A DNA stretch of 64,000 bases from UBA11704 sp964491805 (GCA_964491805.1 CAZBGU010000002.1:1-64000); one strand, 5' to 3'. Shown: positions 49,514-59,318, counted from the first letter of the stretch. Translations and numbers: made by a program. The notes: a model not told the origin generated them from the sequence alone.

Positions 49514-50095
49514 ATGTCACCAAAACTTCTTAATTTACTCCTCGTCATACTACCTTTCGTTCTCTATTATGGGTACATTGATCCTATGTATAATGGTACA
49601 CCTGGGTTGGCGTGGACATTTGAAAATACAATACCAGTTCTTAAGGCAAAAAATGTACAATATGAAAACTCGATAGGCCAAATCGATCTAATCCAGAGAT
49701 CTGCAGACAATCTTAATAAGGATTACAAGGCAATAGATCCAAAAGTTATCGAGAAGCTCAACACCCTTTTGCCTTCCTCTGTTGATCCGATAAAATTGCG
49801 GAATGATGTAGTCTCTATTGCAGCTAAGTCAGGGGTTGCGATTACTAATCTTGTGGTCGAGCTTGATCCTAGAGATCAGAATGTGTATAAAATCAACTTT
49901 AATATCAAAGCAAGGTACTCACTTTTTAAGATGTTTATGGCAGATTATGAAAAGAGTACAAGGATGTTTGTATTGACTGGAATGAGAATTTCCAGAATTG
50001 AGGCCTCGGGTGTAAATGATAAAGATGTGCAAAATGATATCTCTGCAGACAAGCTCAATATTTCAGTTTCATCGAAAGTATATTTTAAGAAATAG
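49514..50095 (+). CDS. pilO: PilO-like pilus alignment protein
   Basis: A 193-residue bitopic protein: a weakly hydrophobic N-terminal helix (KLLNLLLVILPFVLYYGYI), a coiled region (IGQIDLIQRSADNLNKDYKA) and the block LNTLLPSSVDPIKLRNDVVSIAAKSGVAITNL, which matches the PilO pattern of a short helix followed by a ferredoxin-like core. Forms heterodimers with PilN in other species. Confidence 0.75.
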   Translation: MSPKLLNLLLVILPFVLYYGYIDPMYNGTPGLAWTFENTIPVLKAKNVQYENSIGQIDLIQRSADNLNKDYKAIDPKVIEKLNTLLPSSVDPIKLRNDVVSIAAKSGVAITNLVVELDPRDQNVYKINFNIKARYSLFKMFMADYEKSTRMFVLTGMRISRIEASGVNDKDVQNDISADKLNISVSSKVYFKK

Positions 50096-50102
50096 TACAA
50101 AT

Positions 50103-50447
50103 ATGCAAATTAATCTTTCAAAATTCGTTGGAGTTCTTACGGGGATAACAGCAGTTGGGCTGCTTGGTTTTTTTGGGTATTTTATGTATCTGCTTTTTTT
50201 TGTTGGACCTGAACCTGAGGCAGTTCCTTCTGTTGAAGCAATAAACCCTAGTTCATTTGGTGACAAGTTGCAAAAAGCAGCTGTTGCTGCAAAAAATAAA
50301 AATATTTACTTAAGTAAGACAGGTAAAATAAATATTTCTTACACCGATCAGCCACTTTTTAATTCATTCACTGAAGTCCCAGATCCTGTGCCGCTTACTG
50401 ACACACGAGGACGAGATGATCCTTTTGTTCCGTATGTTGCTCCTTGA
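50103..50447 (+). CDS. PilP-like small pilus protein
   Basis: A 114-residue protein with one N-terminal helix (FVGVLTGITAVGLLGFFGYFMYLLFFV) and a short extracytoplasmic part that ends GRDDPFVPYVAP. The RxDPF motif is what remains of the PilP end in many CPR pilus loci; no lipoprotein cysteine and no full PilP beta domain are present. Overlaps the start of pilB by 14 bases. Confidence 0.65.
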   Translation: MQINLSKFVGVLTGITAVGLLGFFGYFMYLLFFVGPEPEAVPSVEAINPSSFGDKLQKAAVAAKNKNIYLSKTGKINISYTDQPLFNSFTEVPDPVPLTDTRGRDDPFVPYVAP

Positions 50448-52194
50448 TCTATTCGTCAGTCAAAATAAATTAACCGAAATCGAAGCGAAAGAAATCGATG
50501 TTGCTATCTCTTCTACAGAAGGGCTTCTTGTTGATGATTTGCTATCAAAAAAAGGTATAACAAGTGAAGAAATAACGGAGGTTCGTAGTACATTACATGG
50601 TTTGCCGATCTATCGACAAGATATTGCGGACGATAAGGAATTAACTAAATATATCAATATTGTTCAATCAAAGCAGTTTCTTGCAATCCCGCTTGAAGTG
50701 AGGGAAGAGGTGCTTCTTGTTGGGGTGGTTGACCCAGAACATGGGAATGTGTTATCGAGTTTGCAGTTCCTCTTCGGTGCTGATCACTTAGCATATAAGG
50801 TGTATCTCATTTCGTATGACGCCTTTAAGAAGCACTTTGGAATTGCATCTGCGAGTGATATTCCGGATGAGAAGGCTAGTGTTACAGATAAGGTTGATAA
50901 TGAGGTGCTGGCATACGTTGGTAAGGATGACGAAGATAGACTCGATAAGGAAGAGGATGAAGATGAAGGTGAGATAGACCTCGAGAATAACTCTGGAATA
51001 CTGGATAAAAATCTTGCAAAGCTACCGATACCAGAAATTTTCAGTACGATACTGCGTTATGCAATTGATAATACTGCCAGTGATATACATATTGAACACG
51101 TCGGTTTGAGTGTACGTACACGCGTGCGTCTTGATGGTAGACTTGAACAGATTGCAGCGCTTCCTATAAAACTGCATCCGATGATTATTGCTCGTGTGAA
51201 GATTCTGTGCGGTATGAAGCTTGACGAGAAACGAAAGCCACAAGATGGACGTTTTAGTACAAAATTCGGAGACCGAAAGATTGATTACCGTGTATCATCA
51301 TTCCCAGGATATTATGGTGAAAAGATCGTGATCCGTATTCTCGATAGTATAAAAGGTGTAAAACTTCTTGATGATCTTGGTTTTTCTGAATTACAGATGA
51401 AGCACGTTCGTGGAGCGCTTGGTGCGCCGTACGGCATGGTTCTTATTTCTGGACCTACTGGTTCTGGAAAGACCACAACGCTATATTCTATGTTGAATGA
51501 AATCGACCGTGATCACAAGAACGTTGTATCACTTGAAGACCCTGTAGAATACAATGTCGGTGGGATGAACCAGTCTCAAGTATTCCCAGATATTGGATAC
51601 ACGTTTGCGTCAGGTCTTAGATCGATTCTTCGTCAGGACCCAGATGTAATCATGGTGGGAGAAATTCGTGACGGTGAGACTGCACAGCTTGCAATACAAG
51701 CAGCCTTAACAGGTCACTTGGTGTTTTCTACAATCCACACCAACACGTCTGTTGGTGTAATCACCCGTTTGCTTGATATGGGTATCGAGTCATACCTTAT
51801 CGCACCTGTGTTAATTGCAGCACTAGGTCAAAGACTATCGCGACAAATTGCTGACGGTTGTGGTGAAAAAATGGAAATGACACCTTCATTAAGGGAGATG
51901 GTTGAGGCACAGTTTGCCGATTTACCTCCACAATATAAAAGCGCATTTAAAACAGATAGACCTTTTTATGAAGCGAAGCCGTCAACCCAGTATCCAACAG
52001 GTATGAAGGGGCGTATGCCTGTTTTTGAAGTGCTAAATATTACTGATGAGATTGAGGAGGCGATACTGCGTGGTAAAGGTGAGGAAGAAATACATAGACT
52101 TGCTCGGTTGGACGGAATGGTCACAATTAAAGAGGATGCCATGCTTAAATGTATGGACGGTAAAATACCATTTATTGAACTTGCAGAATTGTAG
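50434..52194 (+). CDS. pilB: Type IV pilus extension ATPase PilB
   Basis: Hexameric motor that drives pilus growth. N-terminal GspE-N-type domain, an acidic linker (DDEDRLDKEEDEDEGEIDLE) and the motor domain: DIHIEHVGLSVRTRVRLDGRL, Walker A LISGPTGSGKTTTLYSML (about 345-362), the Asp box, Walker B VIMVGEIRDGETAQ and the His box STIHTNT. The tetracysteine zinc site found in most PilB/GspE proteins is missing: only GCGEK remains where two CxxC pairs are expected. A start six codons upstream is possible. Confidence 0.93.
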   Translation: MLLLDLFVSQNKLTEIEAKEIDVAISSTEGLLVDDLLSKKGITSEEITEVRSTLHGLPIYRQDIADDKELTKYINIVQSKQFLAIPLEVREEVLLVGVVDPEHGNVLSSLQFLFGADHLAYKVYLISYDAFKKHFGIASASDIPDEKASVTDKVDNEVLAYVGKDDEDRLDKEEDEDEGEIDLENNSGILDKNLAKLPIPEIFSTILRYAIDNTASDIHIEHVGLSVRTRVRLDGRLEQIAALPIKLHPMIIARVKILCGMKLDEKRKPQDGRFSTKFGDRKIDYRVSSFPGYYGEKIVIRILDSIKGVKLLDDLGFSELQMKHVRGALGAPYGMVLISGPTGSGKTTTLYSMLNEIDRDHKNVVSLEDPVEYNVGGMNQSQVFPDIGYTFASGLRSILRQDPDVIMVGEIRDGETAQLAIQAALTGHLVFSTIHTNTSVGVITRLLDMGIESYLIAPVLIAALGQRLSRQIADGCGEKMEMTPSLREMVEAQFADLPPQYKSAFKTDRPFYEAKPSTQYPTGMKGRMPVFEVLNITDEIEEAILRGKGEEEIHRLARLDGMVTIKEDAMLKCMDGKIPFIELAEL

Positions 52195-52451
52195 TAACAG
52201 AGTGCGTGCTATATAAGATTGTAAAATTATTTTTTTAAAATCTATTTTCAGACCAACGGTACTATCGATGTTATATATTAGTCGCTTTACGTTTGGTATA
52301 CGGTATGCGTTTTATGTATCAAGCAGACCTAATACTTTGCGGTTTACTTTTTACACAGCAATGGATGTTCCTGTGAGTTATACAATTGTGGTTTATAAGT
52401 TCCTTGTTATACTTTCGTTAGCTACACGTTAACGACTGCTAGCTGTCTATT
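52195..52451 (+). other. Gap between pilB and pilT with promoter only
   Basis: Apart from the pilT promoter near its right end I see no gene or repeat. The gap splits the pilus locus into two transcription units. Confidence 0.5.
52386..52413 (+). promoter_or_regulatory. Promoter of the pilT-pilC unit
   Basis: TTGTGG, 16 bases, TATACT; the start codon of pilT is 38 bases downstream of the -10 box. Confidence 0.6.
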
Positions 52452-53510
52452 ATGAACTACGAAACAGAACTCGATGACCTTGTTATGACACTTGTGAAAG
52501 AAGGTGGCTCAGACCTTCATTTTACTGTTGGGCATTTTCCTACACTTCGCGTCAATAGGGAACTTATTCCTCTTACAAGAAAAAAAGAGATGACAGGAGA
52601 AGACACTCTTGGTTTTCTTCATCAGATGATCGGAGAAAAAGCATTGACAAACTTTGTTGTTAAGCAGGAGCTTGATTTTTCATACACCCACCGCAAGGAG
52701 TACCGTCTTCGAGGTAATGCATCTTTCCAGCGCGGGGTCATATCTGTTGCACTTAGACTTATTCCACGAGTTAAATCTATTACAGAGCTCGGTCTTCCAG
52801 AACAATTGATCTCTGTTTCTCGAGAAAGACAGGGCTTCTTCTTGGTTGTCGGGTCAGTTGGGCAAGGTAAATCAACAACTCTCGCAGCTATTGTTGCACA
52901 AATTAACAGCGAATCCAGACGTCATGTGCTCACCATTGAGGATCCTGTTGAGTTTCAGTTTGCACAAGATAAGTCATTGATAGAGCAACGTGAAGTTGGT
53001 ATTGATACGGGTGATTTTAACAGCGGTCTTGTACATTCATTACGACAGGATGTGGACGTCATTATGGTTGGAGAAATGTCAGACCGTCAAACTATGGCGA
53101 CAGCTGTCACTGCCGCCGAGACAGGACACCTTGTACTATCTACTCTACACAGTAACTCTGCCGCACAAGCAGTTGATCGTATTATCGATTCATTTCCTGC
53201 TGATCAGCAGAATCAGATACGGTTACAGCTTTCTTCAACACTAATTGGTATTCTTTCTCAGCGGCTACTTCCTTCAAAAGCAGGAGGTCTTGTTCCTGCA
53301 TTTGAGTTGCTTCTTAACACTGGTGCGGTCGCCAACTTGATTCGAGAAAATCGTACACACGAACTCGACACCATCATTGAAACTGGATCAAAAGACGGCA
53401 TGATTGATCTCGATAGGTACCTAGCGGATCTTGTCCGACGTGATATTGTAGCTGTCGACGTTGCATATAGCTTTGTAAGAAGGAGGGGGCTTTTTGATAG
53501 ATTACTTTAA
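52452..53510 (+). CDS. pilT: Type IV pilus retraction ATPase PilT
   Basis: Hexameric motor for pilus retraction, hence twitching and DNA uptake. GGSDLHFTVGHFPTLRV opening, Walker A VVGSVGQGKSTTLAA (about 134-148), Asp box TIEDPVEFQF, Walker B VIMVGEMSDRQTMATA and His box LSTLHSNSAAQAVDRII. 352 residues. The Walker A reads GSVGQGKST instead of GPTGSGKST, and the C-terminal AIRNLIRE motif is represented by AVANLIREN. pilC follows after 15 bases. Confidence 0.93.
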   Translation: MNYETELDDLVMTLVKEGGSDLHFTVGHFPTLRVNRELIPLTRKKEMTGEDTLGFLHQMIGEKALTNFVVKQELDFSYTHRKEYRLRGNASFQRGVISVALRLIPRVKSITELGLPEQLISVSRERQGFFLVVGSVGQGKSTTLAAIVAQINSESRRHVLTIEDPVEFQFAQDKSLIEQREVGIDTGDFNSGLVHSLRQDVDVIMVGEMSDRQTMATAVTAAETGHLVLSTLHSNSAAQAVDRIIDSFPADQQNQIRLQLSSTLIGILSQRLLPSKAGGLVPAFELLLNTGAVANLIRENRTHELDTIIETGSKDGMIDLDRYLADLVRRDIVAVDVAYSFVRRRGLFDRLL

Positions 53511-53525
53511 TAATTTTATTTTTAT

Positions 53526-54746
53526 ATGATCTTTCACTATACCTGGCTAAATAATAATGGCAACAAAGAGGAGGGAGAGTTAGACGCAACGTCTCTTGAT
53601 AATGCTATTGTTATTTTGCAGAAAAAGGGTATTACAACAATACTTGAGGTTACTGAAAAGGTCGACAGGCAGAACAATGTACTTGCAGCAACCAGTTCTC
53701 TCTTTAAGCAAAAAATTAAGCCAAAAGATATCGTGCTTTTTTCAAGGCAGGTATCAACTCTGTTTGAAGCAGGTGTTTCTGCTCTTCGTGCATTCAGACT
53801 TCTTGCGCAAGAAAACGAAAATAAGACCTTGCAAGAACAGATCATGGGTGTAGCGGATGATATTGAGACAGGTATATCACTTTCGGATGCTCTTTCTCGA
53901 AAACCAGAACTTTTTTCTAATTTTTATGTCAACATGGTCAAGGCTGGAGAAGAATCCGGAAAGTTGAATGAGGTGTTCTTGTTCTTAGCGGATTATCTTG
54001 ATAGAAACTATGAGCTTAATCAGAAGATTAAAAAAGCTCTTACCTACCCAAGTTTTGTTATCGGCACCTTCATTCTCATTATGGTTGGAATGCTTACCTT
54101 TGTGGTTCCTAAAATGGCAAAGATGTTTGCGGAAGAAGGAGCTGTTCTTCCTCTTGTGACGAGAATTGTGCTTTTTATATCTGATCTCTTTGTTAAGTAT
54201 GGCCCAATTACATTTCCGATACTCGGCATAGCTTGGTTTTTCTTTTATAGATGGACAAAAACAGAAGAGGGTGGTTTTATTGTTGACACGTATATGCTTG
54301 AGGTTCCAGTGCTTAAGAATGTTGTTCAGAAAATTTTTTTGCAAAGACTATCTGATAACATGAACACAATGCTCGCTAACGGTGTTCCTATTGTTAAGTC
54401 TATTGATATTACAACCTCTATTCTTGATAATAGAGTTTACAAAAAGTTGATGGCACGAGTTTCTGAAAAAGTACAGACAGGTAAATCTTTCTCAAAAGCT
54501 CTCTACGAGGAACCTCTTGTACCAAACATTCTCGTGCAAATGGTGCATATTGGAGAAGAGACTGGTGAGCTTGCGTATATTCTCAAAAATCTAGCATCGT
54601 TTTACCGTCGCGAACTAGATACTGCTATCGATAGTATGATCGGTCTTATTGAGCCTGCCATGATCGTGAGTCTCGGTATCGGTGTTGGTGTGCTTGTGTC
54701 TGCTATTCTCTTACCAATGTACTCACTGTCAGATGCGATCAAGTAA
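53526..54746 (+). CDS. pilC: Type IV pilus inner-membrane platform protein PilC
   Basis: Polytopic platform that the motors turn. Two T2SF domains: FSRQVSTLFEAGVSALRAFRLLAQE ... LSRKPELFSNFYVNMVKAGEESGKL, and LQRLSDNMNTMLANGVPIVKSIDI ... VQMVHIGEETGELAYILKNLASFY. Three hydrophobic segments (about 172-195, 215-240, 378-400). 406 residues, normal. Followed by a terminator, so pilT-pilC form a unit. Confidence 0.95.
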   Translation: MIFHYTWLNNNGNKEEGELDATSLDNAIVILQKKGITTILEVTEKVDRQNNVLAATSSLFKQKIKPKDIVLFSRQVSTLFEAGVSALRAFRLLAQENENKTLQEQIMGVADDIETGISLSDALSRKPELFSNFYVNMVKAGEESGKLNEVFLFLADYLDRNYELNQKIKKALTYPSFVIGTFILIMVGMLTFVVPKMAKMFAEEGAVLPLVTRIVLFISDLFVKYGPITFPILGIAWFFFYRWTKTEEGGFIVDTYMLEVPVLKNVVQKIFLQRLSDNMNTMLANGVPIVKSIDITTSILDNRVYKKLMARVSEKVQTGKSFSKALYEEPLVPNILVQMVHIGEETGELAYILKNLASFYRRELDTAIDSMIGLIEPAMIVSLGIGVGVLVSAILLPMYSLSDAIK

Positions 54747-54802
54747 GGGGTCGAGATTTAAGGTTTTAAGGTGATGTAGAGTACTGAAATGTCCGAAACC
54801 AC

Positions 54803-54838
54803 AAAATACCAAACCTCTTGGGTTTGGTATTTTATTTT
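54803..54838 (+). terminator. Terminator after pilC
   Basis: AAAATACCAAACC and GGTTTGGTATTTT are perfect arms around a five-base loop, followed by ATTTT. Confidence 0.85.
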
Positions 54839-54969
54839 GCGGGTGGAGTGGTTCTAATATCTAATTATCATACACTCTTTAGTTATCCACACTATTTTAT
54901 CTGTATACTTGTGTATTTAATATGGAAAGGTATATACTTTAGATTATCTACAAAAGATAGAAAAAAATT

Positions 54970-55650
54970 ATGTCAAACACATTTAAAAAATCAAGTGCAG
55001 GTGTACGTGGATTCACTCTTATCGAGCTTCTCGTGGTGATTGCTATTATCGGTTTGCTTTCTACTATTATTGCTGCTCCTATCCAGAGCGCTCGTAAGAA
55101 GGCTCGTGATGCGAAGAAGATTGCTGAACTCAAGTCAACACAGCTTGCATTTGAACAGTATGCTGAGTCTAATTCAGCGCAGTATCCTCACACACTTCAG
55201 GCACTTTCTCCACAGTTTATGCCACTTTTGCCGACGTTTGCTGCTTCAACTACATCAAATGCTCGTGATGCTTTCGTTTATACATACTATGATGCTTCTG
55301 CAAGTGGTGCAGCAACAACAACGTTTTCTTATCATTTTGGAGTGAAGCTCGAAGTATATGGACCAGCACTTGAAACTGACAGAGATTGCTCTGCTGCTAC
55401 GCTTTCTAATTCGCTATCGGTTCCATTCTGTGCAGTGTATAATGGAGATGCTATGTATGGTGTCTTTGTTGATACAGGTTCTCAAATTGCAGCAACGTCT
55501 TCATTTTCGGTCCTTAATACTGGAGGTACTGATTTTAACATGAGGTGGTACGCTAATCCTCCTTTTGGTCTATCAAATTATACTGAAGAATCAAGTAGTA
55601 CCTGTGTTGTCTCAAATGACTGTATCTTCGATGTAACATCACAGCAATAG
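54970..55650 (+). CDS. Type IV prepilin (probable major pilin)
   Basis: A 226-residue prepilin. Class-III signal: a 14-residue basic leader, cleavage G/FTLIELLVVIAIIGLLSTIIAAP with Glu at +5, then the amphipathic alpha-1 helix (QSARKKARDAKKIAELKSTQLAFEQYAES) and a globular domain with two cysteine pairs (CSAATL...PFCAV and TCVVSNDCIF). It has its own TATACT-type promoter about 35 bases upstream and is first in the cluster, so it may be the main subunit; processed by the neighbouring peptidase. Confidence 0.9.
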   Translation: MSNTFKKSSAGVRGFTLIELLVVIAIIGLLSTIIAAPIQSARKKARDAKKIAELKSTQLAFEQYAESNSAQYPHTLQALSPQFMPLLPTFAASTTSNARDAFVYTYYDASASGAATTTFSYHFGVKLEVYGPALETDRDCSAATLSNSLSVPFCAVYNGDAMYGVFVDTGSQIAATSSFSVLNTGGTDFNMRWYANPPFGLSNYTEESSSTCVVSNDCIFDVTSQQ

Positions 55651-55671
55651 TCTAGGTAAGTTTTCTTAAAT

Positions 55672-56448
55672 GTGTTGTCTATCTTATCCTTCATCTTTGG
55701 TGCATCAATAGGAAGTTTCGTACAAGTTATTGCTTCGCGACTTCATGTTGCACCAATTATGAAAGGGCGTAGTAAGTGCCTCTCTTGCGGAGAGGCACTT
55801 CGCGCGTCTGACCTTATCCCCGTTATCTCCTATCTTTGGTTAAGGGGTAAGTGTCGCCACTGCAAAAGTGTCTATGGGGTATCCGCATTGGTTGTCGAAG
55901 TATTATTTGGTGTTACATTCGTGGTCTTGTATCAGCTAATTATAAAGGATCAAGTTTCATTGCTTGTTAGTTTGTTATGGCTTGTGTACTACACATTGCT
56001 ATTTGGAACACTCGGCGTTATGGCTCTTTATGATAGAGCTCATTCGTACATACCTTCTATGTTTCTCTATGGGTATCTAGCGCTTACCGCTATTATGTAC
56101 TGTATGAGAATTGCTAATGACCCTCATGTGCTGACAATGATCTCGCCTGTGTTTGTTGCTGTGCCGTTTTTATTAGTGTGGCTCATCACAAGGGGTAGAG
56201 GTCTTGGTTTTGGTGACGTTATTTTGTTCTTCGGTGTTGGTATGTTCTTCGACTCTTTGCAAGGGCTTGCTGTGCTCATGGTCTCTGTATGGTTAGGTGC
56301 TATAGTGGGTATCTATATTAAGTATATTTCTAGACAAAGGCTTTCTGATACTACAGCGATACCATTTGTGCCATTTATTGTTATTGGATTTCTCATTGTG
56401 TTGTTCACAGATATGGATATATTTTCGATCGCAATGTCGTTTTCATAG
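55672..56448 (+). CDS. pilD: Prepilin peptidase/N-methyltransferase
   Basis: Membrane aspartyl protease that cleaves and methylates prepilins. N-terminal ASIGSFVQVIASRL, the zinc domain CLSCGEALRASDLIPVISYLWLRGKCRHCKS (two CxxC), the first catalytic Asp in ALYDRAHSYIPSM and the second in RGRGLGFGDVILFFGVGMF (GxGD). 258 residues. The start is GTG; an ATG two bases upstream is out of frame. Confidence 0.95.
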   Translation: MLSILSFIFGASIGSFVQVIASRLHVAPIMKGRSKCLSCGEALRASDLIPVISYLWLRGKCRHCKSVYGVSALVVEVLFGVTFVVLYQLIIKDQVSLLVSLLWLVYYTLLFGTLGVMALYDRAHSYIPSMFLYGYLALTAIMYCMRIANDPHVLTMISPVFVAVPFLLVWLITRGRGLGFGDVILFFGVGMFFDSLQGLAVLMVSVWLGAIVGIYIKYISRQRLSDTTAIPFVPFIVIGFLIVLFTDMDIFSIAMSFS

Positions 56449-56463
56449 TGCTACTATGTATAT

Positions 56464-57144
56464 ATGTCACTAAGAAAAGGCGTAGAGATCAGATCTTCCT
56501 TACATAAAGGGTTCACTCTCGTTGAGCTTCTGGTAAGTGTTTCTATTATGGTGGTTATTCTTGGTATTACTCTTTCTGGCGGACCACAGTCAATCATGAG
56601 ACTTACTTTAGCAGATAATGCTTACCAGACAGAATTGTTGTTGCGTGAAGCGCAGCTGCAAGGCAGCGCTGTTAACTCTGTTGGCGGAGTTTATGGAGGT
56701 GTTGGTGTATTTTTTGATAGAAGCACTTCAACGAGTGTACTAAAATTTAGAGACAAGGTTGATCCGCTGATCAAGAGGGATATTGGTGTTGGTAATGGTT
56801 TGTATGATCAAAGTGTTAGTGACGAGAAGGAATTGATATTTAGGACAACAAACAACCATAAGATAGGTAAGTTATGTGTGTCTGAGGGGATTAACCCTTT
56901 TGTTTGTAATGATGAAGATCCAACGAACCTCATTAAGACACTTACTGTTTCTTTTAGTCGTCCACGACAGACCGCACACCTATATGTTAATGGTGAATAT
57001 GGCGTAAAAGGTGACCTCAATAAAGAATACACATCTGCATGTATTCAGATTGATTCCTTAAAATCACCTGCTCCTGGCTTTGTTTACTCTATTACGGTAT
57101 ATCGCTCAGGAATGGTGACCAAGAAAGCAAGCACATGTAAATAA
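56464..57144 (+). CDS. Minor prepilin (GspH/FimT-like)
   Basis: A 226-residue prepilin with a 15-residue leader and cleavage site KG/FTLVELLVSVSIMVVILGITLSGG (Glu at +5). The body carries a GspH-like start (QTELLLREAQLQGSAVNSVGG) and two cysteine pairs. Minor pilins of this type prime pilus assembly. Co-directional with pilD and the next three genes, spaced by 5-15 bases. Confidence 0.85.
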   Translation: MSLRKGVEIRSSLHKGFTLVELLVSVSIMVVILGITLSGGPQSIMRLTLADNAYQTELLLREAQLQGSAVNSVGGVYGGVGVFFDRSTSTSVLKFRDKVDPLIKRDIGVGNGLYDQSVSDEKELIFRTTNNHKIGKLCVSEGINPFVCNDEDPTNLIKTLTVSFSRPRQTAHLYVNGEYGVKGDLNKEYTSACIQIDSLKSPAPGFVYSITVYRSGMVTKKASTCK

Positions 57145-57154
57145 AATCACAACT

Positions 57155-57805
57155 ATGACATATATCAGTAAACATTTTGGAGTAAAGGGATTCTCACTTG
57201 TAGAAATATTGGTGGTACTTGGTCTATTTTCTTCAATTGCAACGCTCAGTCTCGGGTCTCTCTTTAATGCACAGTCTGTAAATAGAAGACTGCAAGAGAC
57301 TCAGGCTATTTTGGATAACGTAAATCTCTCCACTCAGACAGTGACTCGAGATATTCGTTTTGGTACTGATTTTTACGCAACAACATCATTACCATATGGA
57401 AATGATGCTCCACCATACACACGAAGAAACTGCCCTCAGTCGTCTCCGACTGCTTGCACTATTCTTATATTTACTCCGTCCGACAGTAAAGACTACCGAG
57501 ATAGGGTTGCTTACTATATAAAAAATGGAGTTCTTTACAAAACAACATATCCGTACGGGTCTTCTTCCTCCACGGAGCAAATGACGTCAAGCGATGTAAC
57601 CATTAAGTCGTTATTTTTCTATCTCGAAGGGGCCCAGACTTCGCTAGGTGACACTCTTTATGACGATAATGGCGCAATTGATTATAAGCAGCCGCTTATA
57701 ACTTTTTTGCTCTCCGGTATCACTAAACCTGCAGGAGGTGCAATGGCATCAACAACTTTTGATTTTGAAACCAATATTTCTCCTCGTGAGCTAGATAATC
57801 AATAA
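57155..57805 (+). CDS. Minor prepilin (PilW-like)
   Basis: A 216-residue prepilin. Leader MTYISKHFGVKG, then FSLVEILVVLGLFSSIATLSLGSL with Glu at +5. Helical spine VNRRLQETQAILDNVNLSTQTVTRDIRFG, as in PilW/GspJ, where it precedes a beta-rich head with one cysteine pair (RNCPQSSPTACTI). Confidence 0.82.
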   Translation: MTYISKHFGVKGFSLVEILVVLGLFSSIATLSLGSLFNAQSVNRRLQETQAILDNVNLSTQTVTRDIRFGTDFYATTSLPYGNDAPPYTRRNCPQSSPTACTILIFTPSDSKDYRDRVAYYIKNGVLYKTTYPYGSSSSTEQMTSSDVTIKSLFFYLEGAQTSLGDTLYDDNGAIDYKQPLITFLLSGITKPAGGAMASTTFDFETNISPRELDNQ

Positions 57806-57812
57806 ACATTCT

Positions 57813-58565
57813 ATGAATACAAAACACATTAGTATACAGGGTTTTACGTTACTTGAGACTCTAGCGTCGATCGCGATCATAGCTTTAGTTATTGTTGGCC
57901 CTCTTTCTGTATTAAGTAGATCTTCTTCGTATGCTCGACAAACCAAAGATGTTATCGTTGCTACATACCTTGCTGAAGAATCTATTGAATTGTTGCAGAA
58001 CCAGTATGATTCATTGTATATATATTGTAAAAAAAGCCCTGGCGCGAACACTGGACTGTGTTTACCAAGAGGAACAGAATCAACAACAGGACAAACTTCT
58101 TGGAGACTACTTAAGGAGAGACTTGGAAGTCCAAGTACTATGCCATCTTGTTTTGGTGATGAAAGCGGAGGGAGTGGATGTTCCTTTGATACCCTTGATA
58201 TGACAGGGGACATTTCTACAACGCCGCCTGCTCGTTATGCTGCAGGTGGTGAGGAATGCCCATTTCTTGTTAAGGTTAAAAAATATACTACTGGAGGAAA
58301 TCAGGAGGTGTCCTATTCTCATGAAAATACCAGGAGTTCTTATGTGTGTTCTGGTGTTACATCACATGTTGTATCTGGTGTGGTTGACGCAACGAAGCCA
58401 TTTACAAGAAATGTTGTTATTGACCAGTTGCCTACATTTGAAACTGGTTCAAGATACGACCAGTATAGTGATGACCTCCGTATTACTTCTGAAGTTAAGT
58501 TTAGAGGTGTAAATGGAAGAACTCAGACGTTACGCGTTATTCGCTTCATGAGTCCTCGCCTATAA
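57813..58565 (+). CDS. Minor prepilin (PilV/GspI-like)
   Basis: A 250-residue prepilin with short leader (MNTKHISIQG) and FTLLETLASIAIIALVIVGPL; Glu at +5. The helix VIVATYLAEESIELLQNQYDS is the PilV/GspI pattern (AxxxAEEAIE). Cysteine-containing head domain (about seven Cys), more than usual for a minor pilin. Confidence 0.82.
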   Translation: MNTKHISIQGFTLLETLASIAIIALVIVGPLSVLSRSSSYARQTKDVIVATYLAEESIELLQNQYDSLYIYCKKSPGANTGLCLPRGTESTTGQTSWRLLKERLGSPSTMPSCFGDESGGSGCSFDTLDMTGDISTTPPARYAAGGEECPFLVKVKKYTTGGNQEVSYSHENTRSSYVCSGVTSHVVSGVVDATKPFTRNVVIDQLPTFETGSRYDQYSDDLRITSEVKFRGVNGRTQTLRVIRFMSPRL

Positions 58566-58570
58566 GATAT

Positions 58571-59266
58571 ATGAAAAAACCTATTGTAACAATTCTTAGA
58601 TGCTGGCTACAAAAAAACCGACTAGGTTTTATTCTACCTTTCACAATGCTTATTTGTGTACTTATTCTTCTTGTGACAAGCACATCAATGACGCTTCTCT
58701 CTAAACAGCTTTATTTTTCGAAATTGTACAAGCAGAGTCAGTCTGCATATTATGCGGCCGATGATGCACTTGCGTGCACACTTTCTATTGATGATATGTA
58801 TCAAGGAATGGATGGACTTGGAATTTTTCCAAGCAGCAATGCTGTAGACACCTTCACGTACATGGAAGATGTTGTTGCATACGTTAATCAGAAAAGAATT
58901 GACGCTGGTCTTGCGGATACTGTAGATCTACAAAGTGGCCCAGGAAAGAAACCTATAATGTGTGGTCAGGCGGTTATCTTTGATACAGGCGAATCCTCAG
59001 ATTCTAAGTTTGCAACTTCAACATTTGAACGTACATACAACGACCCTACTCTTGGACCAGTGACCGAGACTGGTATTGCTTCGACGTTTACTATGCGTAT
59101 GGACCTTGGTGTTGACCCTGTTACGAGTTTGCATTCATATCGTTGTGCTAAAGTTACTGTTAATAAAACGACGATATTTCGTCAGATTATTTCCCAAGGA
59201 TATTCGACATGTGACAATCTTAATACCGCTGTCGAGCGTGCGGTTGTAAACACAACAAAATATTAG
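58571..59266 (+). CDS. PilX-like minor pilin or pilus-associated membrane protein
   Basis: A 231-residue protein with one N-terminal helix (GFILPFTMLICVLILLVTSTSMTLLSKQLYF), then QSQSAYYAADDALACTLSID. The Gly before FILPFTML corresponds to a prepilin cleavage site but Glu+5 is replaced by Phe/Thr, as in PilX/GspK-type tip pilins. The AxxAAExGL-like motif appears as AYYAADDALAC. Last gene of the pilus locus. Confidence 0.75.
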   Translation: MKKPIVTILRCWLQKNRLGFILPFTMLICVLILLVTSTSMTLLSKQLYFSKLYKQSQSAYYAADDALACTLSIDDMYQGMDGLGIFPSSNAVDTFTYMEDVVAYVNQKRIDAGLADTVDLQSGPGKKPIMCGQAVIFDTGESSDSKFATSTFERTYNDPTLGPVTETGIASTFTMRMDLGVDPVTSLHSYRCAKVTVNKTTIFRQIISQGYSTCDNLNTAVERAVVNTTKY

Positions 59267-59318
59267 GTTTCCCTATAATATCCTTTCTAAATAAGGCTTT
59301 TTGTGATATTCTATAGTT

